Source: Azolla caroliniana
Lineage: Eukaryota; Polypodiophyta
Length of the DNA: 64,000 nt
Reading direction: 5' to 3'
NCBI GenBank assembly: GCA_043228905.1
Contig: JBHGNT010000001.1
Span: 21,080,001-21,144,000 of the forward strand
The number at the start of each line of letters is the position of its first letter. Position 1 is the stretch's first letter. Shown here piece by piece: positions 11,523 to 22,486 of this stretch. The translations under genes and the position numbers were made by a program. The notes under the pieces were generated by a model, which was not told the origin of the DNA, searched no databases, and saw nothing but the letters and a program-made list of their open reading frames with translations.

Positions 11523-14500
11523 TCACTCCGGCATGGGGTGTCTTTCCAGCCCGATCCTCTTCCGGCATGCGTCCAGCTTGTTGGGTGTCAGCACTTTGGT
11601 CAGCATATCTGACCCGTTCTCGGCCGTGTGGATCTTCGCCAATGCGAACTCCTGGTCATCTACCCTTTCCCGGATCCAGTGATACCTCCGCTGGATATGC
11701 TTCGTCCGGGAATGGTAGGCCGCATTCTTAGCAAGGTGGATGGCACTTTGACTGTCGCAGTAGAGTCGGTATTCCTCTTGCCGGATACCGAGCTCCCCGA
11801 TGAAGTCCTTCATCCATAATATTTCCTTGCCGGCTTCCACAGCCGCCATGTACTCTGCCTCTGTGGTTGACAAAGCAACCGTCTTCTGCAGCCTCGACTG
11901 CCACGAGACAGCTCCCCCTGCATATGTCATCACATACCCGGATGTAGACCGGCTGGTATCCACATCAGCCGACATGTCCGAATCGGTGAAACCGTCCAGT
12001 TGAGGTTTTTCCGGTGCCGAATCGGAGACACATATTTGAAGTGCCCTTCAAATACCGGAGTATCCATTTGACCGCGTTCCAATGCTCCTTGCCGGGATTA
12101 CTCATGAACCGGCTCACCACTCCAACTGCGTATCCAATGTCCGGTCGGGTACAAACCATTGCGTACATCAAGCTCCCGACGGCAGAGGCATATGGAATCT
12201 TCATCATATCTGCCTTCTCTCCTTTTGTCTTCGGGCTTTGCTTGCCGGACAACTTGCAGTTTGCCGGTAGTGTCGATCCGACCGGTTTTGCATCTGACAT
12301 GTTGAACCGGTGAAGCACCTTTGTCACATACTTCTCCTGTGACAGCCATAGTTGCTTCACTGACCGGTCCCGAATGATGTGCATCCCCAACATCTGTCTT
12401 GCCGGACCCAGGTCTTTCATTGAGAAGGTCCGGTTGAGAGCCTTCTTCAGCATCCGTATTTTGCCTTGGTCTCGTCTGACGATCAACATGTCATCCACGT
12501 ACAGGAGGAGTATCAGGAAGTCCCCTCCTTCGAACTTCTTCACAAACACGCAGTGATCGGCCTGCGTCTTGTGGTACCCTTGATCGGTCATGAAGGAGTC
12601 GAACTTCCGATACCATTGCCGGGGAGCCTGCTTCAGTCCGTACAGGCTCTTCTTCAACCGGCATACCAGGTGCTCCTTCCCTTTCTTCACAAATCCTTCC
12701 GGTTGCTGCATGTAGATTTCCTCTTCGAGGTCGCCGTGGAGGAATGCCGTCTTCACGTCCAGCTGCTCTACCTCGAGATCCATGCTTGCTGCTATACTCA
12801 GCACCGTCCGGATGGAGGTCATCTTTACTACCGGGGCGAATATTTCGTCGAAGTCCACGCCCTTCTTCTGCTGGAACCCCTTCACCACGATCTTGGCTTT
12901 GTATCTCGGGGGGTTGCCGGCATCTCCCGGTTTCAACTTGAACACCCACTTGTTTCGGAGTGCCCGCTTTTCTTTCGGCAGCTCCACCAATTCGTACGTA
13001 TGGTTCTCATGCAGGGAATCCATCTCATCCTGCATGGCACTTAACCATTTTCGGCTGTGGGTGTCATCCTTCGCTTCTTCGAAGCTTTCCGGCTCCCCCT
13101 CATCGGTTAGCAGGACATGCTCTGCATCCGGAAATCTCCGGGGCGCCCTTCTCTCTCTGAGAGGATATCTACGTCTTCGGGCTTCGGTAATCGGTTCCTC
13201 CATTTGCTCTTCATCCGAATCCGATTCGGGATCTTGACCGGTTCCGGTCTCAGCTTCCTCTACTTCTTCTTCTGCCGGTTCGGTATCCTCACCGTAACCG
13301 GCTGGTTCCTCGAGTGCTAACCGGTCTCTTGCCGGTTGGGTCTGCTCATTGTAGAGTCTATCCTTACCGGTCGACTCGGAGTTCACTATCTTCTTCTCCG
13401 ACTCCCAGTCGGCGAGCGTCTTGTCCTCCATGAAGATAATATCTCGACTCCGGAATACCTTCTTGTCGACCGGGTCCCACACTCGGTAGCCGAACTCATC
13501 GTCACTGTAACCGAGGAATATGCATGGCCGGGTCTTCGGATCTAGCTTTCCTCTCTGGTCCTTTGCTACATGCACGTACGCGAGACACCCGAACACCCTC
13601 AGATGCCGGTAGGACACTTCCTTACCGGTCCATACTCTCTGTGGCGTGTCTCCGTCCAAGGGTACTGAGGGTGATCTGTTTATCACATATGTCGCCGTCG
13701 ACAGTGCCTCAGCCCAAAACTTCTTGGGCAGTTTTGCATGCGTTAGCATACTCCGGACCCTCTCCATTATGGTCCGGTTCATCCTCTCGGCCAGTCCGTT
13801 TAGTTCCGGCGTCTTCGGCACGGTAAATTCGAGCCGGATTCCCTTCGAGCGGCAGTACTCCTCGAACTGCCCCCGGTACTCACCTCCGTTATCTGCTCGA
13901 ACCGCCTTCAGTTTCCGGCCGGTTTCCCTTTCCACTCTCGCGTGGAGCTCTTTGAAGACGGATAACACCTGATCCTTCGTCTTCAGCGGTGTGGCCCACA
14001 GCTTCCGGCTGTGGTCATCTATGAACGTCACGAAGTACTGCGCTCCGGCATGTGACTTCGTGTCTACTTGACAAACATCCGTATGCACCAACTCCAGTGG
14101 TGCATTACGTCTCATCGGTGGCCTTGGTCGGAAGGAGGTCCGGTTCTGCTTACCGGCCAGACAATCAGTGCACTTCTCTAAGTGCACGTTCTTCACTGGA
14201 ATGAGGTTGTCGTCTCCAAGCCTCTTCATCCCCTTCTCACTCATGTGACATAGCCTCTTGTGCCACAGCTCACCGGCAGTGTCGGAAGCCACGTTCACTT
14301 CTTCCGGACATAACCGGGCATTCATCAGGTACAGTGTGTTTACTTTCCGGGCCCGAGCCACAATCAAGCTCCCTTTGCTGAACTTCATGACACCGTTCCG
14401 GATGCTACCCGTGTAGCCTTCATCATCTAGCCGACCGGCTGATATCAGGTTCAGACGAACTTCCGGAACGTGTCGGACATTTTTCAACAGCAACTTGCAT

Positions 14501-14925
14501 CCAGTTGGTGTTGTCAGCCACACATCTCCTATGCCGACAATTCGGCATGTTCCTTCATTCCCCATCCGGACACAGCCGTGATCACCGGCTGAGTAGGATG
14601 AGAAGCATTTCCGGTCCGGGGTAAGGTGGAACGACGCTCCGGAATCTACCACCCAGGTCATCTCATCGCCGGCATGGTTTATCTCACTCTCCTCGGTGAT
14701 GAGCATCAACTCCTCTTCACTTGCCGCAATTGCCGTCGTTCCCTTCCGGTCCGGCCCCCTCCGGTCTTTACCGTTCCGGTTCGGGGTTTGCTTCGAATCG
14801 GTACCGTCGGTTTCCTTGTCTTTACGGAAATGCCGACAGTTCTTTTGGAAGTGTCCCGGCTTGCCACAATAGAAGCAAGTAGGCCTCCCCCTTGACTTTG
14901 ATCGTGTCCCCGACTTCTCCCGGTT
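11523..14925 (-). pseudogene. Copia pol (knuckle, PR, IN, RT, RNase H) with one frameshift
   Basis: Read from 14925 downward in the gag frame: zinc knuckle CFYCGKPGHFQKNC (intact CCHC, about 14881-14840), protease VVDSGASFHLTP (about 14652), integrase zinc-binding part (LWHKRLCHMSEKG..CTDC) and core with TFIDDHSRKLW, RADNGGEY and ELNGLAERMNR (about 14280-13750). Then a long acidic linker, RT with AFLHGDLEEEIYMQQPEGF and LLLYVDDMLIV (about 13050-12470), and RNase H. The frame changes at about 12007 in a run of five A on the coding strand, where the intact relative has one fewer, and RNase H continues in the second frame from 11975 to the stop at 11523 (DTSRSTSGYVMTYAGGAVSW, STTEAEYMAA). With that single base and the upstream TAG as the only lesions, this copy is barely dead. 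Confidence 0.93.
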
Positions 14926-15570
14926 CTAGGGACTACGGTTTCTATGTCTTCCGCGTTCCGATTCGGTAAGGAGCACTTTGGAGTCGGAGCTCGTATCTTT
15001 GTCTTTCCGACGAGCCTCCTCATCTAGCAAGCTCGACTTTACTCTTGCTAGGGATAACCGTTTTCCTTCCGGCCCGGCGTTGCCCAAAGTAACAACCAAC
15101 GTCTCCCAGCTATCCGGGAGGGAACCGAGCAGGAGTAGCGCTAGGACCTCATCGGCAAGAGGTACTTCCAATGACGTTGCCTGTTGAATCAGCCCCTGGA
15201 AGGCATTCATATGCTCCGCCATGCTGGAGCCATCTTGGTACCGGAGTCTTACAAGCTTCCGGAATACCGACGCCTGATTGACAGCATTTTTGTTCTGGAA
15301 CATCATGCCGATCTTCTCCCAGAGCTCATGAGCCTTGCTCTCTTCATTGAAGTTGTTGTACAGGCTCATGTCGATGAAGCACCGTATGTACGCCGTTGTC
15401 TTCATGTGCATCACCTCCCATATCGCGGCGTCGATTTTGTCCGGTCTCTTGTCCCCGAACTGAACCGGCAGCCAGAGGTCTTTAACCACGAGCATGTCCC
15501 TCATCTTCGACTTCCACACTGAATAGTTGGAGCCGGTGAGCTTGAACATGCCGCCAAACGATTCGTCCAT
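14926..15570 (-). CDS. Copia Gag (capsid part)
   Basis: It starts MDESFGGMFKLTGSNYSVWK (ATG at 15570, 18 bases inside the primer site) and runs 214 residues to TAG at 14926-14928. It holds the DUF4219/UBN2-type copia capsid region (LPDSWETLVVTLG, SLLDEEARRKDKD). The stop falls just before the zinc knuckle where the relative at 49990 has Gln, and the frame then continues unbroken into pol. It could be a simple mutation or, less likely, a site of readthrough. Protein role: particle assembly and RNA packaging in the cytoplasm. Confidence 0.85.
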   Translation of the reverse strand: MDESFGGMFKLTGSNYSVWKSKMRDMLVVKDLWLPVQFGDKRPDKIDAAIWEVMHMKTTAYIRCFIDMSLYNNFNEESKAHELWEKIGMMFQNKNAVNQASVFRKLVRLRYQDGSSMAEHMNAFQGLIQQATSLEVPLADEVLALLLLGSLPDSWETLVVTLGNAGPEGKRLSLARVKSSLLDEEARRKDKDTSSDSKVLLTESERGRHRNRSP

Positions 15571-15587
15571 TTCCTGTGTCGATTTCA

Positions 15588-15598
15588 CTCTGATACCA
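15588..15598 (-). other. Primer binding site, initiator tRNA-Met
   Basis: On the minus strand TGGTATCAGAG lies two bases inside the right (5') LTR. Confidence 0.9.
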
Positions 15599-15600
15599 CT

Positions 15601-16328
15601 TGTTGGGAACTTGACGTTCCTTATGTCCAATGCTCGGCCACAACCGAGATTCTTTACATACACAAAAAAACAGGTAATGAAACGCGACACAAAAGAGGAG
15701 AAATGGTACACAGGAGGTATACGTGGAAAACCCCAAAATAGGGAAAAAAAACCACGGCAGCCTACAAGCTGCAAACTGTCACTATGTAGAAATATACAAC
15801 AGTGAGATCACTGAGGCAACGACCTCGTGCTCTCAGATCTTCGCCATAGGCGGCGGTTACAACAGAGGCAACGACCTCGTCTCTCTCTCTCTCTCTCTCT
15901 CTCTGTACAGTTACACGCTCTGATTTCTTCTTGCACCAACAAGAAGGAATAACCACAAAAAAAAAACTAAAACCACAAACTAAAAGTTTGCCCTAAGTCA
16001 TATTTATACTAATATGACTTTTCGGCTATTTACAAATGTAGCCTTGATGGGCTCCATCCGGCTCTCCGCAGTCGGGTACTCCCCGTCCGGCTCTCCGCAG
16101 TCGGGTACTCCTCATCCGGTTCATACCGGGCCTACACAATTCGACTCTCCGCAGTCGGGTACTCCTCATCCGGCTTTCCGCAGTCGGGCCTACACCATCC
16201 GACTCTCCGCAGTCGGGTTCTCCCCATCCGGTTCATACCGTTTTGGCCTCGGCCTGTCGGCCTCGGCCGAGTTTGTTCGTCGGCACTGTTCTTCTCCCTT
16301 CCCATCCGGAGGGACCTATCTACCAACA
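15601..16328 (-). repeat. 5' LTR of the minus-strand copia element
   Basis: 728 bp, TGTTGGTAG..CCCAACA on the minus strand. Compared with the 3' LTR it has one extra unit of about 29 bp in the CTCCGCAGTCGGGTACTCC array (about 16080-16108) and few substitutions, pointing to a recent insertion with array slippage. Confidence 0.95.
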
Positions 16329-16333
16329 GGATA

Positions 16334-16528
16334 TTCTAGATCCTCCACTCCTAAGTACATTTAATATAGGACTTACACTTTAGTACCTATATTTTACTCA
16401 CACATGTGCATCTTTGCACATGAGATGTACATATACCTCATTGTGGGTATTTTTGTATTTGATGATGATAATGCTAATTTAATAGAGAGTTAATCATCCC
16501 CCATCTTGTATTGTTCATAAGTGTTAAC

Positions 16529-16577
<49 letters not shown>

Positions 16578-16695
16578 TTCTCTCTCTCTCTTCCTCTCCC
16601 ACACATGCACACACATATCACTTAATCTTTCATTTTTCAACTAATCACATAATTAGGTGCTAATTAACCCTTGCTTAATTACCTAATTATTAACA
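16334..16695 (+). repeat. Right part of the interrupted copia 3' LTR
   Basis: Continues the LTR begun at 10683 after removal of the inserted element and one GGATA copy. It contains a long CT microsatellite (16531-16592) and ends TAATTATTAACA, after which an integrase reading frame of another element begins at once. Confidence 0.55.
16531..16592. repeat. (CT)n microsatellite
   Basis: About 60 bp of CT repeats with a few TTT interruptions, inside the LTR remnant. Confidence 0.95.
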
Positions 16696-19005
16696 CCTTC
16701 ATCGACAACTACACCCAGAACACGTGGATCTATCTCGCCAAGAAGAAAAGCGAAGTTTTCGACTATTTCCTAAATTCTGCAAAGTCTTGTCAAATGGGAA
16801 ATGGAGAGAAAGATCAAGTGCCTGCGGTCGGATGGCAGAAAAGAATACTTTTTTGGCCAATTCAATAGTTATTTGCAGCAGAAAGGAATTCGGAGGGAAT
16901 TCAGTTGTTGATACACACCTGAACAAAACGGTGTGACGGAAAGGAAGAACCGTTCAATCGTCGAGGTGGCATGGGCAATGCTAGAAGAGAAGAGCATGCC
17001 CAAGTTCTACTAGGCCAAAGCAGTCTAAGCAGTTGTTTACACCAAAACCGGATTAGGAATAAGGTGTCAGCACATGAGGTATATTTCGGACGGAAGTCGA
17101 ATCTAAGGCACCTTAAGACATTCGGTAGCATTGCCTATGTGCATGTGCCGGATGAGAAGAAGAGGAAGTGGTCAGGGGATGGCATCTTCACCAAATAGAC
17201 ATGAAGAATGCATTTCTTCAAGGCGATATTGAAGAATAGTTTTACATGATCCAACCCCCCGGATTTCAGTTGGAGCTAAACAAGTCGGTAGTGTGCCGAC
17301 TCAAGAAGTCACTCTACAGCCTGAAACAACCCCACATGCTTGGAATTCAAAGATCACACACTAGTTGCATAAGATGGGGTTTGCGGCCTCGAAGTCCGAC
17401 TCTTCGTTGTTCATCCGGAAAGGTCTGGATGGTTTGGTATTGATCTTTTTATACGTGGACAATCTAGTGAAGTCCCAATCGTCGGACGCATTCAAAATGA
17501 AGGACCTGGGGGACCTTCATTACTTCCTTCGGATCGAGGTGATCCATAGCCACGACGGCATATTTCTCTCACAGTGATATTATGTGCTAAATATGGTGTA
17601 CAAGTTCGGCATGACCAATTGTCGACCAATCTCCACATCCCTTGATCAGAACCTCAAGCTATGTCTCAACTCCGGACCGGCCTACAATGAGAAACAATTC
17701 CGACAGATCGTCGGAAGCCTTATTTATTTGACAATCACCCGACCCGACATCAGCTATCCGGTCGGAGTGATCGGTTAGTATATGCAGAAGTCAACCGTGG
17801 AGCACCTTTAGTGCGTGCACCGAATAGTGAGGTATGTTAGCAGCACTAAGGACCAGAGACTATTATACCGACACGATATAACCGAAACACTAGTTAGATA
17901 TACGCATGTCGAATGGGCTAGTGATGCGTCGAATCCTCAGTCCACTTCTGGTTACACGTTCTCTTTCGGTAGCGCAGTTGTTGCATGGAGTAGCAAGAAA
18001 CAACCGACTATGGCTCTATCGAGCACTGAGGCTAAGTATCGGGGCACTACCATTGCCACCTGTGAAGCCATATGGCTTCGGCTGCTGTTGCAAGATCTCC
18101 AGATCGAAGTACCAACTTCAATCTCGATCTACTACGACAACATGGGCAACATGCAGCTAGCCAAGAACCTTGTGTTCCATGCTTGGACAAAGCACATAGA
18201 AGTGCATTATCACTTTGTGAGTGAACGGCTCCTCAGCGGTGAAGTCAAAATCCGGTATGTCCAGACGGATCGAAAAGTTGCCGACATCTTCACGAAGGCA
18301 CTCGGAATCGACAAGGTGCAGCATTTTTCGGAGATCCTTCGACTTCAACATCTCAACATGCCGCACTTGAGGGGGGGAAAGGAGGAAACTGGAATGAATA
18401 CCTAGATAATAGGCAAAGGCATCGGACACACAGCTAGAGAGAAGGAAACAACTGAAGTAGGGGGAGACAAAAAGAAAAAGGGAGCCGAATCAATTCTAGA
18501 AGTTTGCACATCCGAACAAGTCCGAACAAGCGGCGATGATGACAAACTCAAGAGGGACAGTCCTGAACGGAAGGAGAAGGCCAAGACCCGGATGTGGTCC
18601 GACATGGTGAAGGGCCTGAAGGATGAAGATGAATTGGAGATAGCTAATTCAGACAAGAGCTAGAACGAATCAGAGGCAACTGATTCTGAAGAGGAGTTCG
18701 ATTCAGAGGAGCCGAATTAATAGAAGGCCAAACAAACGAGAAGGCAACGAAACTCGACACTGACATAGAGGAACCGACAGGTCGAGAAGCGCTAAAGTCA
18801 CAACAACAATAAAGCTGAGATGGGCCTTATGAGCAGACAATCCGATCGAGGAGGTCGAGAGGCACAGAACCGGACGGGTCGTGGGAAGCGGAACCGAACG
18901 AGTCTAGGAGCGCGAACAAGGCGAGAAGAAGACAGAAGAAGCCGAGTGCAAGGTTCGACAGACACTGACACAGAGATCCGACCTCAAGTTGAGCTTGAGG
19001 GGGAG
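16696..19005 (+). pseudogene. Degenerate copia IN-RT-RNase H and post-RNase H region
   Basis: It begins inside the integrase core (TFIDNYTQNTWIYLAKKKS). Zinc-binding, protease and gag parts are absent. Integrase pieces run to about 17170. A deletion then joins directly to RT (MDMKNAFLQGDIEE, CRLKKSLYSLKQ, YVDN in place of YVDD at about 17454, DLGDLHYFLRIEV). RNase H (17815-18405) is long and legible: [56 protein letters not shown]. After a TAG at 18403 the same frame continues for about 100 residues with KAKTRMWSDMVKGLK. Stops include TAG at 17809-17811, shared with two other copies. Confidence 0.85.
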
Positions 19006-19429
19006 TGTTGAGCGGACAAGCTACCCGGATTCGGATCAGCTTAATAAGCTGGAGCCCGATCGGTATGTAGAATCCAGAGCCGGATCCGAGAGACGGAACG
19101 GATTGTAACCGGTAGGCTGTTAGAGGCCTACAATCCTCGCCTAGTATGTAGGGATATTCCTTGGAGTTAGTGTCAATCGCTCGTATGAGCATTGAAGTAC
19201 TTGTTAGTACTTCTGTCAGTCCTTTTAAGGACTTGTATAAAAAGTGTTATGTGGGACATTGTATGTACACAAAGTGATATTTTGAAATAGAGTTTATGTT
19301 GTTCTGCTCTCTCTTGCTCTCTCTTGCTCTCTGTCTTTGTGATTCAAGCTTCCATTAAAGCTTGTCTATGTTTTTTGTTGCTATCCGGATAAACCTGTTT
19401 TTCACAGCTTCTGCATATTAACTTTGACA
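19006..19429 (+). repeat. 3' LTR of the preceding copia element
   Basis: It starts TGTTGAGCGGACAAGC after GAGCTTGAGGGGGAG and ends ACTTTGACA. It has the inverted repeat GAAGTACTTGTTAGTACTTC (19194-19213) and TATAAAA at 19236. It is similar to the LTRs at 35869 and 45593. Confidence 0.85.
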
Positions 19430-20064
19430 TATATTAGGTCCTATCCGGCCCTACAACCCTACATTCTAGTGGCTTATAGTTGATTTGGCCCTATGGCCTT
19501 CCCGGCCTCTCCAACCTTTTCGGCTTCTAGCCCATCCGGCTTCTTGTTGTGCTTGGCTTTTCAACATCGAATGTCGAGGAACTCTTGTTTGGTAGATTCA
19601 TTTCCTCTACATTAATGGAAATCGGTTGCTCTAACTTGTATATGATTGTCTGAAAGAGGTGTGTATTTTTTGCTTGTCATATTGTTGATATGTTCTATTT
19701 ACATCATCTTTTAGTAGAATTTCAAGTCTTATCTTTTAATCATGGTCAACTAACTTCAAGAACATTAGCACTTTATTCACCCCCCACCAATATTTGATTT
19801 CACTTTGAAAGCTGACTGAAGCGACGTTCAAACTCATATGTGGTTCTTGGTCTTGTCATAAACACCACCACGAGAGCACGGTTGGCTTTAGTGAACCATG
19901 GTTAAGGTTGGCTAAACTCAAGTGTACTTAGGCTAGAGTATGGTAACACCACTATATTGATGTAACTCTCAATTAAGAACTACGAAGAAGTTAAGAGAGG
20001 AAATGAAAGTATGACATCTACACCTATATATAAACAACATGCATAATGGTAAAGGGGGGACAAC

Positions 20065-20065
<1 letters not shown>

Positions 20066-20112
<47 letters not shown>

Positions 20113-20113
20113 T
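20066..20113. repeat. (GA)n microsatellite
   Basis: About 48 bp of GA repeats with one GC interruption. Confidence 0.95.
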
Positions 20114-20279
20114 AGTTATTGAAGCTCTTTGATGCTAATGATTGTATCAACTTTCTCTATTTCACATTGACCAATTATTTATTTAATTTATTCATTATGT
20201 TTTACTATCAAGTATAGGTTATCTATGGGCTACTTACATGAGTGTTAGGATTCCCTTAATGAGTTAGAGTAAGAGAGGG

Positions 20280-20640
20280 CAACGACTAGACTCAAGCCAA
20301 AACCGAGTTGTTAAACCGTTTTAAATGGTTTGGCGATTTGGCTTTCTATTTCGCTCACTTTAGGCTTGAGCTTCCTTAACCAGTTTGAGCTCGGTGGGAG
20401 ATGGCTTGAGCCAAACTTAACCAAATTGTTTTGGGCCAAATTGGCTCCCAAACAGATTAAGGCTTAAATGCTTTTGCTACACTACTTTACTTTTAATTGG
20501 TTTGGCCAAGCCAGTTAAACCTTAACCTATTTACGCACCAGTTCAGTTCAAGTTTGAAAACTCCCAAACCAATTAAGGCTTAACAAGTTTGGTTTGGACA
20601 AGGTCAAATCACTTAAGCCAAAACCGAACCATTGTTTATT
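20280..20640. repeat. Degenerate AAACC / GGTTTGG word-repeat zone
   Basis: Words such as TTAAACC, AACCGA, GGTTTGG and CCAAATTGG recur in both orientations without a fixed period. A similar zone lies at 63820-64000. This looks like old simple-sequence or satellite-like DNA. Confidence 0.45.
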
Positions 20641-21240
20641 CCTAAGGAAGAATCTCCGTTTGTGCCAGGTAATTAACCACCTTATGTGCCAACCTTGCTT
20701 CCACCCTTGCTTGATTTGTAATCATTTCTCATACCCCATATCGAAAGTACCATTGACTATATTTCACCCTATTGTTTGCTAGACTAGGCTCATCAACATT
20801 ACAACACATCCAATTATTATATTCTATAGATTCTAATAGTTTTGTGTTTTGAAGAAAATACAAGATCCATTCCATCACTACCTTTCACATGCTCCACAAC
20901 AAAAAACATTAAAAAAATGTAAGAAATTTGAGGAAACTTAGATATGTGACACACTTCCAAATACATTCTAATGGATAAGGGGAACAATCAATCATTGATC
21001 TTAGTAAACATTGTGTAGGGAGGATGGAACACATACACATGCAAAAGTAAACGAAATCCATGAAATGAATAAAAGGACACGTTTGGGCATTCCTTAGTAT
21101 CTACTCAAGGAAGAAGAATCTCACGTTATGGTTGCAATTTCTTCTTTCTTGTATTCCCGGATCCAAACAACTATTAACAATTGTGAAGAGTAGGAATTCA
21201 AAAAGAGAAGAGAAAGGATTGTTTGTGTTTTCTGTCATGA

Positions 21241-21600
21241 CAAAACTCAAGAGGTGTTGGAATTGGTCAACCCAATAACCCTTTGGATTCTATGGAAACA
21301 CCGATGTAGGCGAGTCTTCTCCAACCAAACCACCCATCCAACAAGGTTACTGCAAGAGATATGGAGTGAAATTGTAGCCAATCTGAAGAGCCAATATGAT
21401 GGCCTTAAAGGTGGCTCCGAGGGAGTTGAAAGACAACGCATAGCCTTCATCCAACAATGGTCGTCCTCTCCCTTTCTTGAGTCAGTGGGCTTCCACATTA
21501 GATGGAACTATCACATCCCTTTAGGGATTTGTACATAATCGTCTCATTTGTAAAATTTTATAACTAATGGAAGGAGTTTTTTTTTGGAAAAAAGAAAAAG
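21241..21600 (+). pseudogene. Possible LINE C-terminal fragment
   Basis: The 94-residue frame 21254-21538 has the flavour of plant non-LTR element or 'putative ribonuclease H' C-termini: WILWKHRCRRVF, EIWSEIVANLKSQYDGLKG, then FIQQW. A TAA follows the coding end, then about 35 bases that include TTTGTAAAATTTTATAACTAATGG, and an A/T-rich stretch. No RT motif is present. The family call rests on memory of similar annotated proteins and is weak; it could also be a host gene relic. Confidence 0.35.
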
Positions 21601-22475
21601 AAAAACCCCTTTTTGGCAATAATATCTCACAATACTCAAAGAGAAGAAAACAAAATATCAAAGTTTTAAAAACATTTGTATCAAATATACACTTATCCCC
21701 ACATGTACTATCTTTATTTAGTAAGTTTCACACATGGCACTAAACATTGATCGCTACTCATGGAGACACCTCACAAATCTTGCAATCCCCCATTCTCCTT
21801 GATTCTAAATCAACAATTTAAATAATTTAGCATCCATGTCGTCATTATTTCTTAATTGATTACTAGAATGTTGGTTCCAAATTTTATTTCATTTGTTTGA
21901 TTTAGGAAATGTGATTGGATTTTACGCTCGACAAGCTTGCCTCAATTGAAGTACATGACGATGTTGTCATAATGTCGTCCACCTAAGTTCATATTGACTT
22001 CTTTAGGATTGTGGTATGTTTAAATGTGTTTGTGTCTTAAAAGTGAATGAAATATATATTGAAATCATGTTAATGGCCGCATCAATGTGTTTTCCCGCTA
22101 AGAATTGATTTTTGCATAATTCACATATGAGCCACTTTGTATCAAGGAAAGATGCAAATTTGGTTAATTGATAGAAAAAAGAAGAAATATTTGAATAAAT
22201 GTAGCACATGCTACAAATTAATCTTCACAACATATAAAATATGCATTTTTATAGGATACAATGGTGTAAGGTAATAGTCCCATTTCTCAATTTTCTTAAA
22301 CCATGTACATATATATATTCCTAGGAATACACCATAAGTGATATGATTATAGTACATCTCCTAGTGATTCAACTAGGGAGAAACATGTTTGACTCCACAA
22401 TCATTTTGACTGCAAGATCTACCTTTAATTGACAAATCACCTATATATGCTTCTATATTGGTATGTACAATTTAC
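21601..22475. other. Intergenic / 3' flank of the sigma-factor gene
   Basis: AT-rich. No coding signal on either strand. It lies downstream of the minus-strand sigma gene and may hold part of its 3' untranslated region. Confidence 0.5.
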
Positions 22476-22481
22476 TTTATT
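22476..22481 (-). terminator. Candidate poly(A) signal AATAAA
   Basis: On the minus strand AATAAA occurs 5 bases after the stop codon of the sigma-factor gene. That is unusually close for a plant 3' UTR, so a signal further left could be the functional one. Confidence 0.3.
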
Positions 22482-22486
22482 AGAGA

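Larger units (their letters stand above)
10813..16328 (-). mobile_element. Nearly intact copia retrotransposon, TSD GGATA
   Basis: The 5516-bp element has two closely similar LTRs (10813-11512 and 15601-16328), minus-strand gag-pol, a polypurine tract beside the left LTR and a tRNA-Met primer site beside the right one. The 5-bp duplication GGATA is present at 10808-10812 and 16329-16333. Coding damage is limited to one in-frame TAG (14926-14928) and one extra A in an A-run near 12007. It belongs to the same lineage as 49360-54673, resembling Tork/Tnt1-type copia elements in gag and domain order (lineage is inference). Confidence 0.95.
19430..21240. other. Intergenic, no gene recognised
   Basis: AT-rich sequence without family-like reading frames. 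It contains a GA microsatellite (20066-20113) and a zone built of repeated AAACC/GGTTTGG words (20280-20640). I see no promoter or RNA gene I can support. Confidence 0.6.

Noticed and set aside
12466-13237. Plus-strand frames of 150-190 codons
   Set aside because: Antisense shadows of the minus-strand copia pol, whose motifs and frame are unambiguous.
17809-17811. TAG read as an amino acid (recoding) in these elements
   Set aside because: Nuclear plant genes do not reassign TAG, young relatives have Gln there, and the copies carry other stops and frameshifts as well.
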